This document shows, in pieces, positions 23,758-34,046 of a stretch of 54,157 bases of DNA. Position numbers and translations under genes: made by a program. The notes beneath the pieces are model-generated. The model did not search any database and was not told where the DNA came from. It saw only the letters and a list, made by a program, of their open reading frames with translations. This stretch comes from Coxiellaceae bacterium (lineage in GTDB: Bacteria > Pseudomonadota > Gammaproteobacteria > Coxiellales > Coxiellaceae): the NCBI GenBank assembly GCA_029210045.1, contig JARGNX010000014.1, positions 1-54,157 of the forward strand, in the 5' to 3' direction. The number at the start of each line of letters is the position of its first letter. Position 1 is the stretch's first letter.

Positions 23758-25395
23758 ATGAATACAAAATTGCTCATATCACTCTTCGGTATCACCGCAC
23801 TGATTGGTTCATCGAGCGTATGGGCAGATGACAATGCAACATTGTCAGGCCATAAAAAACATATCAATAAAGTCAACGACTGCAGTCAATTACAAAGACC
23901 AAAATTACATGGGAATGTCTGCAATGGGGCTCAACGATTTGCACAAGGCGTTAATGAAATCGCAAAAAAAATTGTTCCAGGTGCATTCAGCACACGCGGC
24001 AGTAAATTTACTTTCTACGAACATATACCTAGTAAGCCGTATGAAGCCCAAACGCCTAACCCCTGCCTAACCGCATTCAAAGCGCCCTTTGGTAATCAAC
24101 TTAAAAACCCAACCAATCTAAAAGGTGGTGGTGCACCACTGTGCGATATGCTGTTATTTGTTGAAAGTGCACAAGGCCAACTGCCAATGATACTTACCGA
24201 TACCGACAATACAAATAAACAACACAAGCAACCCATCACTTATTTTGACTACCTAGTTGACAGCAACAAAGTCAATAATCATTTTGGTCAGCAACGTGGT
24301 GTATTTGTAAAAAGCGTAAAAAAACTTGGTGCGTCTGCCATATCAATTTTAGAAAAATCATTTACCAGCACACAACTGCCTACCAACACAAATATTATTT
24401 ACTACCCCGACGCAACCTATCAATATGACCTTGAAAAAGCTCCGAAAGCAATTCAAAAAAAATACCATGGCGTTAGCAGTGGAGGTGGATCAGGCGCTGG
24501 ATTTGAAATTTTTGTTATCTATAAAAATAAATCTTGCATACCAACCGATGCCACTCCCACCAAAAAAAATAAACTTAAGGTAGCCATCTTTACCGGTGGT
24601 TTTGGCGGTGGCGGCGGCATGACTTCACCAGAAGAAACTGTAAAATTGTCAGCAGGGGCTGGCGGTGGTGGTGGCATGCAATTTTATAACGGTTTAGGAC
24701 TAGGGGCAGGCACAAGCCATGCAGCAAAAAAAATTGAATACAGCTATAACGCCGGAGAGAAATTAGCCAGCATTAGTAAGCACGATCGCAACATATTAAA
24801 CCAATATTTACATCACCTTGAGCCCGAACGGATGTCAGCCGTATTTAACTTAACAAAAGAATGCGTCGCCTCAATCTCAATAGAAGGCGGTGGCGGCATG
24901 GGCAGCGGATTTGAATTACTCAATAAAAATGCTGAAGAATATCCTCTGCACGCTTATTCTTCCGAAGGTGGATTCCAATTTAAATATGAATGGAAGTGGG
25001 CAGAGCCAGAAATCATGATGGTGAAGCGTGTTGCTGCCCCCACTACCGTCAACCCAGACCTTACTCCATTCTACCAGGCCATGGGTGGCTATTGGGCTAG
25101 CGTATCACAACACAAAGCGTTGAAAAAGTTTAAAGGAATATGCAAAGGCAGCTGGGGTACATGCCCTAATTGTTTATTCAACTTACAAAATTACTCTATT
25201 TTTTGCAAAGCACAACAACAAGGCACTTTAACCATTACACAAAGCGATAAAGGAACATTGGCAGGCATACCCGCCTACATGCTCATCAGTTATCCCACCG
25301 GCCCGAAGACGCAATGCCGCGTAACTATCAAACCATTAGACAAAAAAACCACTTACCAGCAATTTACTGACATCTGTAAAAAAGTAAATAATTAA
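23758..25395 (+). CDS. Large secreted glycine-rich protein
   Basis: This 545-residue exported protein is not recognised. The signal peptide MNTKLLISLFG...SSVWA is cut near residue 23. The mature protein has at least ten cysteines, including a C-terminal group (CKGSWGTCPNCLF), which suggests disulfides in the periplasm or outside. Four glycine-rich patches recur between residues about 240 and 385: SGGGSGAGFEIF, GGFGGGGGMTS, GAGGGGGMQF and GGGGMGSGFELL, so G-rich turns precede strands in repeated modules. It overlaps the dnaE stop by 4 bases in convergent orientation. There is no Shine-Dalgarno site. Confidence 0.6.
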   Translation: MNTKLLISLFGITALIGSSSVWADDNATLSGHKKHINKVNDCSQLQRPKLHGNVCNGAQRFAQGVNEIAKKIVPGAFSTRGSKFTFYEHIPSKPYEAQTPNPCLTAFKAPFGNQLKNPTNLKGGGAPLCDMLLFVESAQGQLPMILTDTDNTNKQHKQPITYFDYLVDSNKVNNHFGQQRGVFVKSVKKLGASAISILEKSFTSTQLPTNTNIIYYPDATYQYDLEKAPKAIQKKYHGVSSGGGSGAGFEIFVIYKNKSCIPTDATPTKKNKLKVAIFTGGFGGGGGMTSPEETVKLSAGAGGGGGMQFYNGLGLGAGTSHAAKKIEYSYNAGEKLASISKHDRNILNQYLHHLEPERMSAVFNLTKECVASISIEGGGGMGSGFELLNKNAEEYPLHAYSSEGGFQFKYEWKWAEPEIMMVKRVAAPTTVNPDLTPFYQAMGGYWASVSQHKALKKFKGICKGSWGTCPNCLFNLQNYSIFCKAQQQGTLTITQSDKGTLAGIPAYMLISYPTGPKTQCRVTIKPLDKKTTYQQFTDICKKVNN

Positions 25396-28300
25396 TACCT
25401 AACTTGAGCCGGTATTTGACATAACTCTGCTAACTTTTCTAGGAACTCATCACTCGGCGTAACCTGCCACTCCGCTCCTAATTTAAGCTCAGCGTGCGCA
25501 CTATCCGTTTGGTAATTGATCACAATGGGGCAAGCACCGCCAGTGTAAGGCTTAATGACATGCGGCAAACGTGCGAGCAACTGATCGATTTCTTGCTTAG
25601 CATGCACCTCAATCATAATATGCTTGGCTAAACGTTCACGCGCTTGCGACAATGCGGTTATTTCATCCGCCACACATTTAACTCCACCGGTAAAGTCATC
25701 ATTACTCACCTCACCCTTTACCACAATCACATTATCTTTAAAGAGTATTTCGCGTGTAGAGTCGAATATATTACTAAACACAGTAATATCCATTTTACCG
25801 GTGTGATCCTCAAGGCCAACAATCGCCATTCGACGGCCTGACTTAGTAATAATATTTCGCACAGAAATAATCATACCAGCAAATACCGCTTTTTTAGATG
25901 AACTTGGATCTAATTTATTAATCGTAGCAGAAGTGAATGCTTTGATTTCTTTTTGATAAACTTGCATCGGGTGACCCGACAAATACATCCCCAAAGCACT
26001 TTTTTCATTTTCTAGACGCAGCTTGGTTGGCCAAGCCGGCGCATCAGTATAGCTAACCACACAAGCCGACTCATCACTCTCAGATGACGACCCAAACATA
26101 TCATTTTGACCCACCAATTCGTTCTTATGATGCTGGTCTGCATTTTTTATAGCCGCATTAATCGACGCAGATAACACGCCTCTTGGTTGATTAAAGCAAT
26201 CCAATGCACCTGCGGCAATAAAAGCTTCCAAAGCGCGACGATTTAATTTACGCACATCACAACGCAAACACAGATCAAACAAGCTTTGATAATCGCCTTC
26301 AGCTTCGCGCGCATCAACTATCATTTCAACCACGGCTTGACCAACACCTTTCACAGCACCTAAGCCGTATTCAATATCGCCATCAGCATTAACACTGAAG
26401 TGATGAATACCCTTATTAATATTTGGCGAAACCACCTTAAGCTGCATACGCATACATTCTTCGTAAAAGCTAACGACCTTATCAGTATTATCCATATCCG
26501 ATGACAACACGGCCGCCATAAACTCAGCAGGAAAATGCGCTTTTAACCATGCGGTTTGATAAGCAATTAAGGCATAAGCCGCCGAGTGAGACTTATTAAA
26601 TCCATAGCCAGCAAATTTTTCCATCAAATCGAAAATATGTGTCGCTAAATCTCCATCAACACCATTTGCTTTGGCACCCTCAGTAAAGATCGAACGCTGC
26701 TTTGCCATTTCTTCAGGTTTTTTCTTACCCATCGCACGACGAAGAATATCCGCACCACCGAGCGAATAACCCGCTAACACTTGCGCGATTTGCATCACTT
26801 GTTCTTGATACAAAATCACACCATAGGTTGGGCTTAATATGGGTTCCAGTTTAGGGTGTGGATACTCCACTTTAGCACGACCGTGTTTACGATCGATAAA
26901 GTCATCCACCATGCCCGACTGCAATGGACCCGGTCTAAACAACGCCACCAAAGCTGTAATTTCTTCAAAGCTGTCGGGCTGCAAACGTCGAATCAAATCT
27001 TTCATACCACGCGATTCAAGCTGGAATACCGCGGAGGTTTCACACGCTTTTAACAAATCAAACGGCTTTGTATCTTTCAATGGAATTTTATCAATATCAA
27101 CCAACGGTTGATTGAGTTGTGCTTGTTTACGATTAATAGTGGTTAATGCCCAATCAATAATCGTTAATGTACGCAAACCCAAGAAATCAAACTTAACCAA
27201 GCCAACAGACTCAACATCATTTTTATCGTATTGAGTAACAATGCTCGCGCCTTCCGCTTCACAGTAAAGCGGGGAAAAATCACTTAATTTGGTGGGTGCG
27301 ATCACCACACCACCCGCATGCTTACCAGCGTTACGCGTCACACCTTCTAGCTTCATCGCTAAATCAATTAACGAGCGCACCTCATCTTCTTGTTGATAGC
27401 GCTTCATCAACTCGTCTTCTTGCTCCAGCGCCTTTTGTAGCGTCATACCAATTTCAAACGGTATCAGTTTAGCTAGCTTATCAACAAAACCGTAAGGCAT
27501 ACCCATGACTCGACCCACATCACGCACTACCGCTTTCGCTGCCATGGTACCAAACGTAATAATCTGCGATACGCAATCACGGCCATAATGATCAGCAACG
27601 TATTCGATCACACGATCACGCCGCTCCATACAAAAATCGATATCAAAATCCGGCATCGATACACGCTCAGGATTCAAGAAACGCTCGAACAGTAATTCAT
27701 GCTCTAATGGATCTAACTCAGTAATCCCTAACGCATAAGCCACTAATGAACCCGCACCCGAACCACGGCCAGGACCCACCGGGATTTTTTGTTGTTTTGC
27801 CCATGCGATAAAGTCAGCCACAATTAAAAAATAGCCAGGGAAACCCATTTCATTAATCACGTCTAATTCGATATTCAACCGATCATCGTAATCACTGGCA
27901 TACCCCTCGCCCATGCGCTTTATCAAGCCTTCTTGAGACACTTGGCGAAAATATTGCTCTATCGTTAAGCCATCCGGCACAGGAAACTGCGGCAAACACA
28001 CACGGCCCAACTCTAAAGCAACCGTACAACGTTTAGCAATTTCCACACTGTTACTAATCGCCTCAGGTATATCAGCAAACAACGCTGTCATCTCTTCTGC
28101 TGACTTTAAATATTGTTGTTTACTGTAACGAACAACACGACGATGATCGTCTAACACATGCCCATCATGAATACATACCCGCGCCTCGTGCGCATGAAAA
28201 TCATCGGTATGAATAAATCGTACATCATTTGTCGCTACCACCGGAATATTAAATTGATGTGCCAATTTAACACTACCTGCCACACAAATTTCATCATTCT

Positions 28301-28817
28301 CACGCTCAGTACGATGCAATTCTAAATAATACCGACCAGAAAATACTTGCTGCCAACGTTTAATGCGCTTATCAGCCAAAGCTTTATCTTTCGCAATAAT
28401 CGCCTGACCAATATCACCATAAGGCCCCGCCGAAAGTATCAATAAACCTTCACTAAGCTCAACCAGCCAGTCCCATTCAATCAATGGCTGACCTGACGCC
28501 TGCCCCTCAACAAAACCTTTGGAAATAAGCTGCATGACATTGAGATAGCCCTGCATATTTTGGCATAAAACGGTAACCGTACTTATTGTTTGGTCTTCCG
28601 GTGAACTCATTAGCAAATCAACGCCAACAATCGGCTTAACACCTTGCTTTAATGCTTTGCTGAAAAATTTCACCAAACCATACAAACCAAAATGATCAGT
28701 TATTGCTAACGCATTCATGCCTGCCTTATGTGTTGCAGACGCCAAAACACCCACGGTAGGCAATCCATCCACCATGGAGTATTCACTATGAACTTTTAAA
28801 TGAACAAACTCAGACAC
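25392..28817 (-). CDS. dnaE: DNA polymerase III alpha subunit
   Basis: This 1141-residue replicative polymerase has a normal DnaE1 length. The N-terminal PHP domain begins HLKVHSEYSMVDG and contains ITDHFGLYG. The catalytic palm carries PDFDIDFCMERR (near 388-399) and the fingers GPGRGSGAGSLVAYALGI. The C-terminal part includes the helix-hairpin-helix and OB-fold region (AVFAGMIISVRNI). It starts at GTG overlapping the ddl stop by one base (TAGTG), so it is co-translated with ddl and rnhB. Confidence 0.98.
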   Translation of the reverse strand: MSEFVHLKVHSEYSMVDGLPTVGVLASATHKAGMNALAITDHFGLYGLVKFFSKALKQGVKPIVGVDLLMSSPEDQTISTVTVLCQNMQGYLNVMQLISKGFVEGQASGQPLIEWDWLVELSEGLLILSAGPYGDIGQAIIAKDKALADKRIKRWQQVFSGRYYLELHRTERENDEICVAGSVKLAHQFNIPVVATNDVRFIHTDDFHAHEARVCIHDGHVLDDHRRVVRYSKQQYLKSAEEMTALFADIPEAISNSVEIAKRCTVALELGRVCLPQFPVPDGLTIEQYFRQVSQEGLIKRMGEGYASDYDDRLNIELDVINEMGFPGYFLIVADFIAWAKQQKIPVGPGRGSGAGSLVAYALGITELDPLEHELLFERFLNPERVSMPDFDIDFCMERRDRVIEYVADHYGRDCVSQIITFGTMAAKAVVRDVGRVMGMPYGFVDKLAKLIPFEIGMTLQKALEQEDELMKRYQQEDEVRSLIDLAMKLEGVTRNAGKHAGGVVIAPTKLSDFSPLYCEAEGASIVTQYDKNDVESVGLVKFDFLGLRTLTIIDWALTTINRKQAQLNQPLVDIDKIPLKDTKPFDLLKACETSAVFQLESRGMKDLIRRLQPDSFEEITALVALFRPGPLQSGMVDDFIDRKHGRAKVEYPHPKLEPILSPTYGVILYQEQVMQIAQVLAGYSLGGADILRRAMGKKKPEEMAKQRSIFTEGAKANGVDGDLATHIFDLMEKFAGYGFNKSHSAAYALIAYQTAWLKAHFPAEFMAAVLSSDMDNTDKVVSFYEECMRMQLKVVSPNINKGIHHFSVNADGDIEYGLGAVKGVGQAVVEMIVDAREAEGDYQSLFDLCLRCDVRKLNRRALEAFIAAGALDCFNQPRGVLSASINAAIKNADQHHKNELVGQNDMFGSSSESDESACVVSYTDAPAWPTKLRLENEKSALGMYLSGHPMQVYQKEIKAFTSATINKLDPSSSKKAVFAGMIISVRNIITKSGRRMAIVGLEDHTGKMDITVFSNIFDSTREILFKDNVIVVKGEVSNDDFTGGVKCVADEITALSQARERLAKHIMIEVHAKQEIDQLLARLPHVIKPYTGGACPIVINYQTDSAHAELKLGAEWQVTPSDEFLEKLAELCQIPAQVRY

Positions 28818-29929
28818 TATAACTCTTCTACCACTAAATCTTCATACCGATAAACCAATTTTTTACGTTGCTCGAATCGTTCAGTAGCACATGCTATTAA
28901 GCGATCCATCATCGTAAATTTATCAACACCAACGTATTCGCACATCTTTGGATACATACTGATTTCAGTAAACCCAGGCATGGTATTTACTTCATTTAAA
29001 ATCACCTGATTATCTTCAGTAACAAAAAAGTCGATACGCGCCAAGCCTTCAACCTGTAAATAATTATAAACACGACTAGCTACAGTTTGAACTTCATCAA
29101 TCACAAACTGAGGCAAATCCGCAGGAATTTCAAGCTTTGCACCTTCAGGATCAACGTATTTAGCATCGTAATCATAAAACTCATGCGATGGAATAATTTC
29201 ACCAGGCAAGCTTATTTGCGGGTTGTGATTACCCAATACGGCAATTTCAATTTCACGCCCATCAATCGCTTCTTCAATTAAGGCTACACGACTAAATTGC
29301 AAAGCCAACTTAATCGCCGAGCTTAATTCATCAGCATTATTCACCTTGCATACGCCCACTGACGAACCTGAATCCACGGGCTTCACAAATAACGGCAAGC
29401 CTAAACGCTCTATCGCTGCTTCTGCATCAAAAGTCGCAAATTCATCTGTTTTTACTAACTGCCAATCAGCAACAGTAACCCCATTGGCATGTAATAACTG
29501 CTTATTGAGCCCCTTATCCATCGATAATGCTGAACCTAAAACATCCGCACCAACGAAGGGTAAATTCAACCAACGCATAATACCTTGCAAACTGCCATCT
29601 TCACCCAGCGTGCCATGCATCACTGGCATCACCATATCGGTTTGCCATTTTTTTTGTTGATCTATCGACACCCAATCGGCACCATCAATACCGATTGCTG
29701 GCATTACACGAATGGCTGACTCTGCCACCGCGGCTTTATCGACACCTTCGGCAATAAACTTTTCACTATCGGGTAACAAGTACCAATGTCCCTCGTGCGT
29801 GATCAGTATCACTAACACATCATAGGTTTCTGGATTTAACGCGCTGCATATAAACTGTGCCGATCGTACCGACACTTCATGCTCTACCGATGGGCCACCG
29901 CAGATGACCGTTACGTTAGACTTCTTCAT
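28817..29929 (-). CDS. ddl: D-alanine--D-alanine ligase
   Basis: This 370-residue ATP-grasp enzyme joins two D-alanines for peptidoglycan. It has the family start [28 protein letters not shown], the ATP-site region [15 protein letters not shown] and the metal-binding block [19 protein letters not shown]. The length and start resemble the DdlA type. It overlaps rnhB by 14 bases and dnaE by 1. Ddl is usually in the division cluster, so its place between rnhB and dnaE is unusual. Confidence 0.96.
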   Translation of the reverse strand: MKKSNVTVICGGPSVEHEVSVRSAQFICSALNPETYDVLVILITHEGHWYLLPDSEKFIAEGVDKAAVAESAIRVMPAIGIDGADWVSIDQQKKWQTDMVMPVMHGTLGEDGSLQGIMRWLNLPFVGADVLGSALSMDKGLNKQLLHANGVTVADWQLVKTDEFATFDAEAAIERLGLPLFVKPVDSGSSVGVCKVNNADELSSAIKLALQFSRVALIEEAIDGREIEIAVLGNHNPQISLPGEIIPSHEFYDYDAKYVDPEGAKLEIPADLPQFVIDEVQTVASRVYNYLQVEGLARIDFFVTEDNQVILNEVNTMPGFTEISMYPKMCEYVGVDKFTMMDRLIACATERFEQRKKLVYRYEDLVVEEL

Positions 29930-30533
29930 GATCTATTACCTGTTTTTTCAACTCTGACATCATTACATTTTTCACTGGGCTAAAGCTGCGTCGATGAATC
30001 GGTGTTACACCCAACGCTTTAATCGCATTCACATGCTGCCGAGTTGGATACCCTTTATGTGATGCAAACCCATAACCGGGATATACACGATCAAGCTCAA
30101 TCATTTCTGCATCCCGCGTCACTTTAGCCAAAATTGAAGCTGCGCTAATACAAGGCACAGTGACATCCCCTTTCACTACCGCTTTAACCAAACCCGGTAA
30201 TGCCGGTCGATGGATACCATCCACCAAAACCTCTCCCGGCTCGAGGTCCAATGCCTCGACCGCTCGCTTCATCGCCAATAAGCTCGCTTGCAATATATTG
30301 ATATCATCAATCTCTTCCACCTCAGCACGCGCAATTGCATAACATCGTGCTTTTTTCACGATCTCATCAAATAACATTTGGCGCTTTTTTGCTGAAATGG
30401 ACTTTGAGTCCATCAATCCTCGAATGGGCTTATTGGGGTCTAATATGACAGCTGCTGCCACTACGGGTCCTGCCAGCGGACCACGTCCCGCCTCATCAAC
30501 ACCCGCCACCCACTTAAATTCTGCCGTTGTCAT
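29916..30533 (-). CDS. rnhB: Ribonuclease HII
   Basis: This 205-residue enzyme removes RNA from RNA-DNA hybrids, including single misincorporated ribonucleotides. It has the catalytic start [19 protein letters not shown], the second-shell LVDGIHRP and the AKVTRD motif, plus [18 protein letters not shown] ribosome site precedes the ATG. It is first in rnhB-ddl-dnaE. Confidence 0.97.
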   Translation of the reverse strand: MTTAEFKWVAGVDEAGRGPLAGPVVAAAVILDPNKPIRGLMDSKSISAKKRQMLFDEIVKKARCYAIARAEVEEIDDINILQASLLAMKRAVEALDLEPGEVLVDGIHRPALPGLVKAVVKGDVTVPCISAASILAKVTRDAEMIELDRVYPGYGFASHKGYPTRQHVNAIKALGVTPIHRRSFSPVKNVMMSELKKQVIDHEEV

Positions 30534-30594
30534 CCTTGCCTCCTAGAAATCATAGGAAATGTCACGGATATGGTGACGAAAATGAAACAAAACA

Positions 30595-30623
30595 TTGTCC
30601 CACACTTTAGGCTAATGTAAAAT
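30595..30623 (+). promoter_or_regulatory. Sigma70-type promoter of the oxidoreductase-lpxB operon
   Basis: TTGTCC (30595-30600), a 17-base spacer and TAAAAT (30618-30623) lie in the 144-base gap between divergent rnhB and the oxidoreductase gene, giving a leader of about 50 bases with an AAAAGG ribosome site. Confidence 0.55.
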
Positions 30624-30677
30624 CCTTTTTGGAGAAAGTGTTACATTATTCAAATTATGTAGAGAAAAGGTTCATCT

Positions 30678-31673
30678 ATGAGCAAGCTCAGAACAGCGGT
30701 GATTGGCGTCGGTTATCTCGGTCATTTCCATGCTGAAAAGTACGCTAAATTAGCGCAATCCAACTTAATAGCTGTTTGCGATAGCGACCAAGCACGCTGC
30801 GACAAAATTGCACAAGCCGTAGGCGCCGAGGCAATTTATGATCACCACCAGCTGATAGGTAAAGTGGACGCGGTGAGCATCGCCGTCCCTACGGCCGCTC
30901 ACTATGATGTCGCCAAATTTTTTATTGAGAACGGCATCCATGTGCTCATCGAAAAACCGATTACTACCACCATCGAACATGCTAATGACCTTATTAAATC
31001 CGCCAAGGCTAACAACGTTAAACTGCAAGTCGGTCACTTAGAACGTTATAACAACGTGATTAAAGCCGTCGATCCGATGCTGCATAATCCACGCTTTATC
31101 GAATCAGTACGCTTAGCGCCATTTAAGTTACGCGGCACCGATGTCAATGTTGCACTGGATTTAATGATTCATGATATCGATATTATCCAGTCATTAGTGC
31201 ATGCTGATATTACACACATCTCCGCCAATGGCGCATCGGTTTTATCAGAATACATTGATATCGCCAACGCACGCATTGAGTTCAGTAATGGCTGCGTGGC
31301 CAATGTAACGGCCAGTCGTATCAGTTTAAAACAAGAACGTCGCATTCGCATATTCCAACATGACTGCTATCTGTCACTCGACCTGGATCAGAAAAAAATC
31401 TACAGCCACGCCAAAGGCGAAGGTGAAATGTTCCCCGGCATTCCTGAAATTATCAGCAGTGATCAAGCGTTTGATAAAGGCGATGCGCTCAACGATCAAA
31501 TAGATGATTTCTTAAATTGCATTATCGAAGACAAAGCCGTTACCGTGAGTGGCGAAGATGGCAAGCACGCTTTAGAAGTAGCGATTGAAATCACGCGTAT
31601 TATGCGCGAACAAAATCTTTTACATGTCGGTCACGAACTGGGCCGCCCTGTTGCAGAATCTACCGCATCATGA
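30678..31673 (+). CDS. Gfo/Idh/MocA-family oxidoreductase (possible sugar-nucleotide dehydrogenase)
   Basis: This 331-residue NAD(P)-dependent dehydrogenase has an N-terminal Rossmann fold (AVIGVGYLGHFHAEKYA), the family's IEKPITT motif with the catalytic-region Lys near residue 95, a GHLERYN strand, and an alpha/beta C-terminal domain (LDLMIHDIDIIQSL). Its stop overlaps the lpxB start by 4 bases, so a role in lipid A precursor synthesis is likely. GnnA, which oxidises UDP-GlcNAc at C3 for 2,3-diamino lipid A, is in this family. No GnnB-type aminotransferase is in the window, so that identity is only possible. Confidence 0.85.
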   Translation: MSKLRTAVIGVGYLGHFHAEKYAKLAQSNLIAVCDSDQARCDKIAQAVGAEAIYDHHQLIGKVDAVSIAVPTAAHYDVAKFFIENGIHVLIEKPITTTIEHANDLIKSAKANNVKLQVGHLERYNNVIKAVDPMLHNPRFIESVRLAPFKLRGTDVNVALDLMIHDIDIIQSLVHADITHISANGASVLSEYIDIANARIEFSNGCVANVTASRISLKQERRIRIFQHDCYLSLDLDQKKIYSHAKGEGEMFPGIPEIISSDQAFDKGDALNDQIDDFLNCIIEDKAVTVSGEDGKHALEVAIEITRIMREQNLLHVGHELGRPVAESTAS

Positions 31674-32782
31674 CATCTATATGTATCGTAGCAGGCGAAG
31701 CCTCCGGTGATTTACTGGGTGCCGATCTTGCTAACACACTTTTGCAACAAAACCCCAGCAGCCAATTGTTTGGCATGGCTGGTCCCAAAATGCGTGCGGC
31801 AGGTGTTGAAGCATTAGTTGACTCTGAAACCATGGCTATTGTTGGCATATGGGAAATCCTAAAACACCTCGGCAAAATTAAACGTAGCATGCGCTGTTTA
31901 CAATTAGCATTACTTGAACGCAAACCCGATGTCATTATTCTTATCGATTATCCAGGATTTAATTTACGTCTAGCAGACTTTGCTCATCGCCATGGCATTA
32001 AAGTGCTGTATTACGTAAGCCCACAAATTTGGGCATGGCGTGCCGGTCGTATTAAGCATATCAAGCAATGCGTTGATCATATGGCGGTGTTATTCCCCTT
32101 TGAAAAAAAGATTTATCGCCAAGCAGGTGTTCCCGTCACCGTTGTCGGACACCCACTTACGCACATCGTGCCGAAAGATTTAAACAACAGCGACTGCAAA
32201 CAGTTATTGGCCATAGACAGCAATACACCCGTCGTGGGTTTATTACCAGGCAGCCGCCGACAAGAAATCGAAAAGCTGTTACCCACCATGTTAGCTGCAG
32301 CTAAAATACTCAAACAAAAGAAACCTGGCTTACATTGTGTGTTACCGATAGCCAGTGGTTTAGATAAAAATCTCTTTAAAGAATTACCCGATTATGTGCA
32401 ATGCGTTGAAGATGATACCTACACCGCCATCAAAGCTTGTGATGCCATCATATGCACCTCCGGCACAGCAACTTTAGAAGTCTCGCTTTTACAAGTGCCA
32501 ATGGCGCTGATATACAAAGTGGCTCCATTCAGTTACTGGCTCGGCAAGAAACTGATAAAAACGCCGTATATTGGCCTGTGCAATATCGTAGCTGAAAACA
32601 TGGTATGCCAAGAACTAATTCAACACGATGCCAATGCTGAAAAAATCAGCCAAGAAATCCTACGCTGCTTAGATGATCAAAGCTATCGCCAAACCATGCT
32701 GGATGAAATGGCACAAACCTTACACCGCTTGGGTAAAAGCACCAACCCCTTGATGATCAACGATATCATTAGCTCGATGTAA
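31670..32782 (+). CDS. lpxB: Lipid-A-disaccharide synthase
   Basis: This 370-residue GT19 enzyme condenses UDP-2,3-diacylglucosamine with lipid X to form the lipid A disaccharide on the inner membrane. It has the N-terminal VAGEASGDLLGADL, GPKMRAAGVE, VILIDYPGFNLRLA, YYVSPQIWAWR, LLPGSRRQEIEKLLP and CTSGTATLE. It is normally next to lpxA; here it is some 7 kb away and in the opposite orientation. A decayed fragment of a second lpxB lies at 34.2 kb. Confidence 0.97.
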   Translation: MTSICIVAGEASGDLLGADLANTLLQQNPSSQLFGMAGPKMRAAGVEALVDSETMAIVGIWEILKHLGKIKRSMRCLQLALLERKPDVIILIDYPGFNLRLADFAHRHGIKVLYYVSPQIWAWRAGRIKHIKQCVDHMAVLFPFEKKIYRQAGVPVTVVGHPLTHIVPKDLNNSDCKQLLAIDSNTPVVGLLPGSRRQEIEKLLPTMLAAAKILKQKKPGLHCVLPIASGLDKNLFKELPDYVQCVEDDTYTAIKACDAIICTSGTATLEVSLLQVPMALIYKVAPFSYWLGKKLIKTPYIGLCNIVAENMVCQELIQHDANAEKISQEILRCLDDQSYRQTMLDEMAQTLHRLGKSTNPLMINDIISSM

Positions 32783-32822
32783 CGTACAACATAACCCATT
32801 GAATTATAATAACCTACATTTT

Positions 32823-32872
32823 TGTAGCATACATTTTTGCATGCTACATTTATGCATGTTACAAAAATGCAT
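32823..32872. promoter_or_regulatory. Cluster of GCATGC-type inverted repeats upstream of the ATPase gene
   Basis: TGTAGCAT (32823-32830) pairs with ATGCTACA (32841-32848) across 10 bases, followed by two ATGCAT palindromes (32852-32857, 32867-32872). The core resembles the TAGCATGCTA palindromes near the second AbiE pair (35.8-36.0 kb). It could be an operator or simply the lpxB transcription end. Confidence 0.45.
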
Positions 32873-32891
32873 GTTGAGCTGGGGCCAATAA

Positions 32892-34013
32892 ATGAATATT
32901 CGTAAATATTTTCCGCTTGGAAAGGCATATGGCAAGGCCTTTTGTAACCGCGAGACTGAAACACAAAAACTAGTCGGCAACATACAATCAGGCAAACACA
33001 CCGTCCTAGTGGCACCGCGACGCTACGGAAAATCCAGCCTGTGCGAAAAAGCACTGGACATCTGTCAGTTACCTACATCAGTGGTTGATTTCCACCTAGC
33101 CGTATCCGAGAAGAACATTGAACGATTCATACTCAAAGGCGTAGTGGATTTGATTGGTAAATCCATTAGCCAAGTCGATAAAATGACCGCATTGATTAAG
33201 AAAACCGTTAAAAACCTAAAACCGCGCTTTGAAATTACAACTGGTCCATTAAGCCTATCATTTGACGTCAGTGATGAATCCACTGCCGCCGAAAACATAT
33301 CAGAAGCACTACTGCTTCTGGAAAAACTGCTGCAAGAGAAAAATAAAACCGCGGTACTACTGTTTGATGAATTTCAAGAAGTAGGAAAAATTACCAATGG
33401 CAAAGGCGCTGAAGGCGCCATCCGACATGTCGCCCAAGAAACGCAAAACTTAGCCCTTATTTTTTCAGGTAGCAATCCTCACCTCATAAATAATATGTTT
33501 GAAAATGAAAGTCGACCATTATATAAACTTTGCAAAAAGCTACCCTTGCACCGCATTAGCGCAGAGCATTACAAAAAGCACCTAAATTACGCAGCCAAAC
33601 AACAGTGGTCTCAACAACTATCAGATGAAACTTTCACTGAAATTATTTCACTTACTGAAAGACACCCCTACTACATGAATGCACTGTGTGATGAAATATG
33701 GGCAGAATCTCAAAAAATACCGAGCACTGAAATGGTTAAAGCTTGTTGGCAAATAGTTATTGAAAGCGACAAGAGCCATCTCATTAAAGATTTTTTACGA
33801 TTATCAGATAATCAGCGTAAAGCCCTTATTCATATTTCAACATACGGAGGAAAAGAACTGTTTTCCAGTAAATCAATTAAATCAATGGACATACCTTCAG
33901 GCTCACTAATGAGAGCAGTCAGCACCTTACTCGAAAACGATTTCATAGAACAAGCAAATGGTAAGTACCACTTAATTATACCCATTTATAGAAACTTGCT
34001 GACACTAAATTAA
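32892..34013 (+). CDS. AAA-type ATPase (ATPase_2 / MNS-STAND-like) with winged-helix C-terminus
   Basis: This 373-residue P-loop ATPase has Walker A VAPRRYGKSSL near residue 41 and Walker B TAVLLFDEFQE near residue 153, followed by a sensor strand LIFSGSN. A GGGG site precedes the ATG. The C-terminal 80 residues (LSDNQRKALIHI ... LMRAVSTLLENDFIEQ) look like a winged helix. This class is common in archaea and in bacterial accessory DNA, often in defence-linked islands; no nuclease domain is fused here. It is flanked by lpxB and by an lpxB remnant. Confidence 0.8.
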   Translation: MNIRKYFPLGKAYGKAFCNRETETQKLVGNIQSGKHTVLVAPRRYGKSSLCEKALDICQLPTSVVDFHLAVSEKNIERFILKGVVDLIGKSISQVDKMTALIKKTVKNLKPRFEITTGPLSLSFDVSDESTAAENISEALLLLEKLLQEKNKTAVLLFDEFQEVGKITNGKGAEGAIRHVAQETQNLALIFSGSNPHLINNMFENESRPLYKLCKKLPLHRISAEHYKKHLNYAAKQQWSQQLSDETFTEIISLTERHPYYMNALCDEIWAESQKIPSTEMVKACWQIVIESDKSHLIKDFLRLSDNQRKALIHISTYGGKELFSSKSIKSMDIPSGSLMRAVSTLLENDFIEQANGKYHLIIPIYRNLLTLN

Positions 34014-34046
34014 TGTGAAACGAATAGAGCCATGCGTCATTTACCG

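Noticed and set aside
22465..25395. Integrated prophage downstream of tRNA-Leu
   Set aside because: No integrase, capsid, terminase or phage regulator is present; only short orphan and exported proteins are seen.
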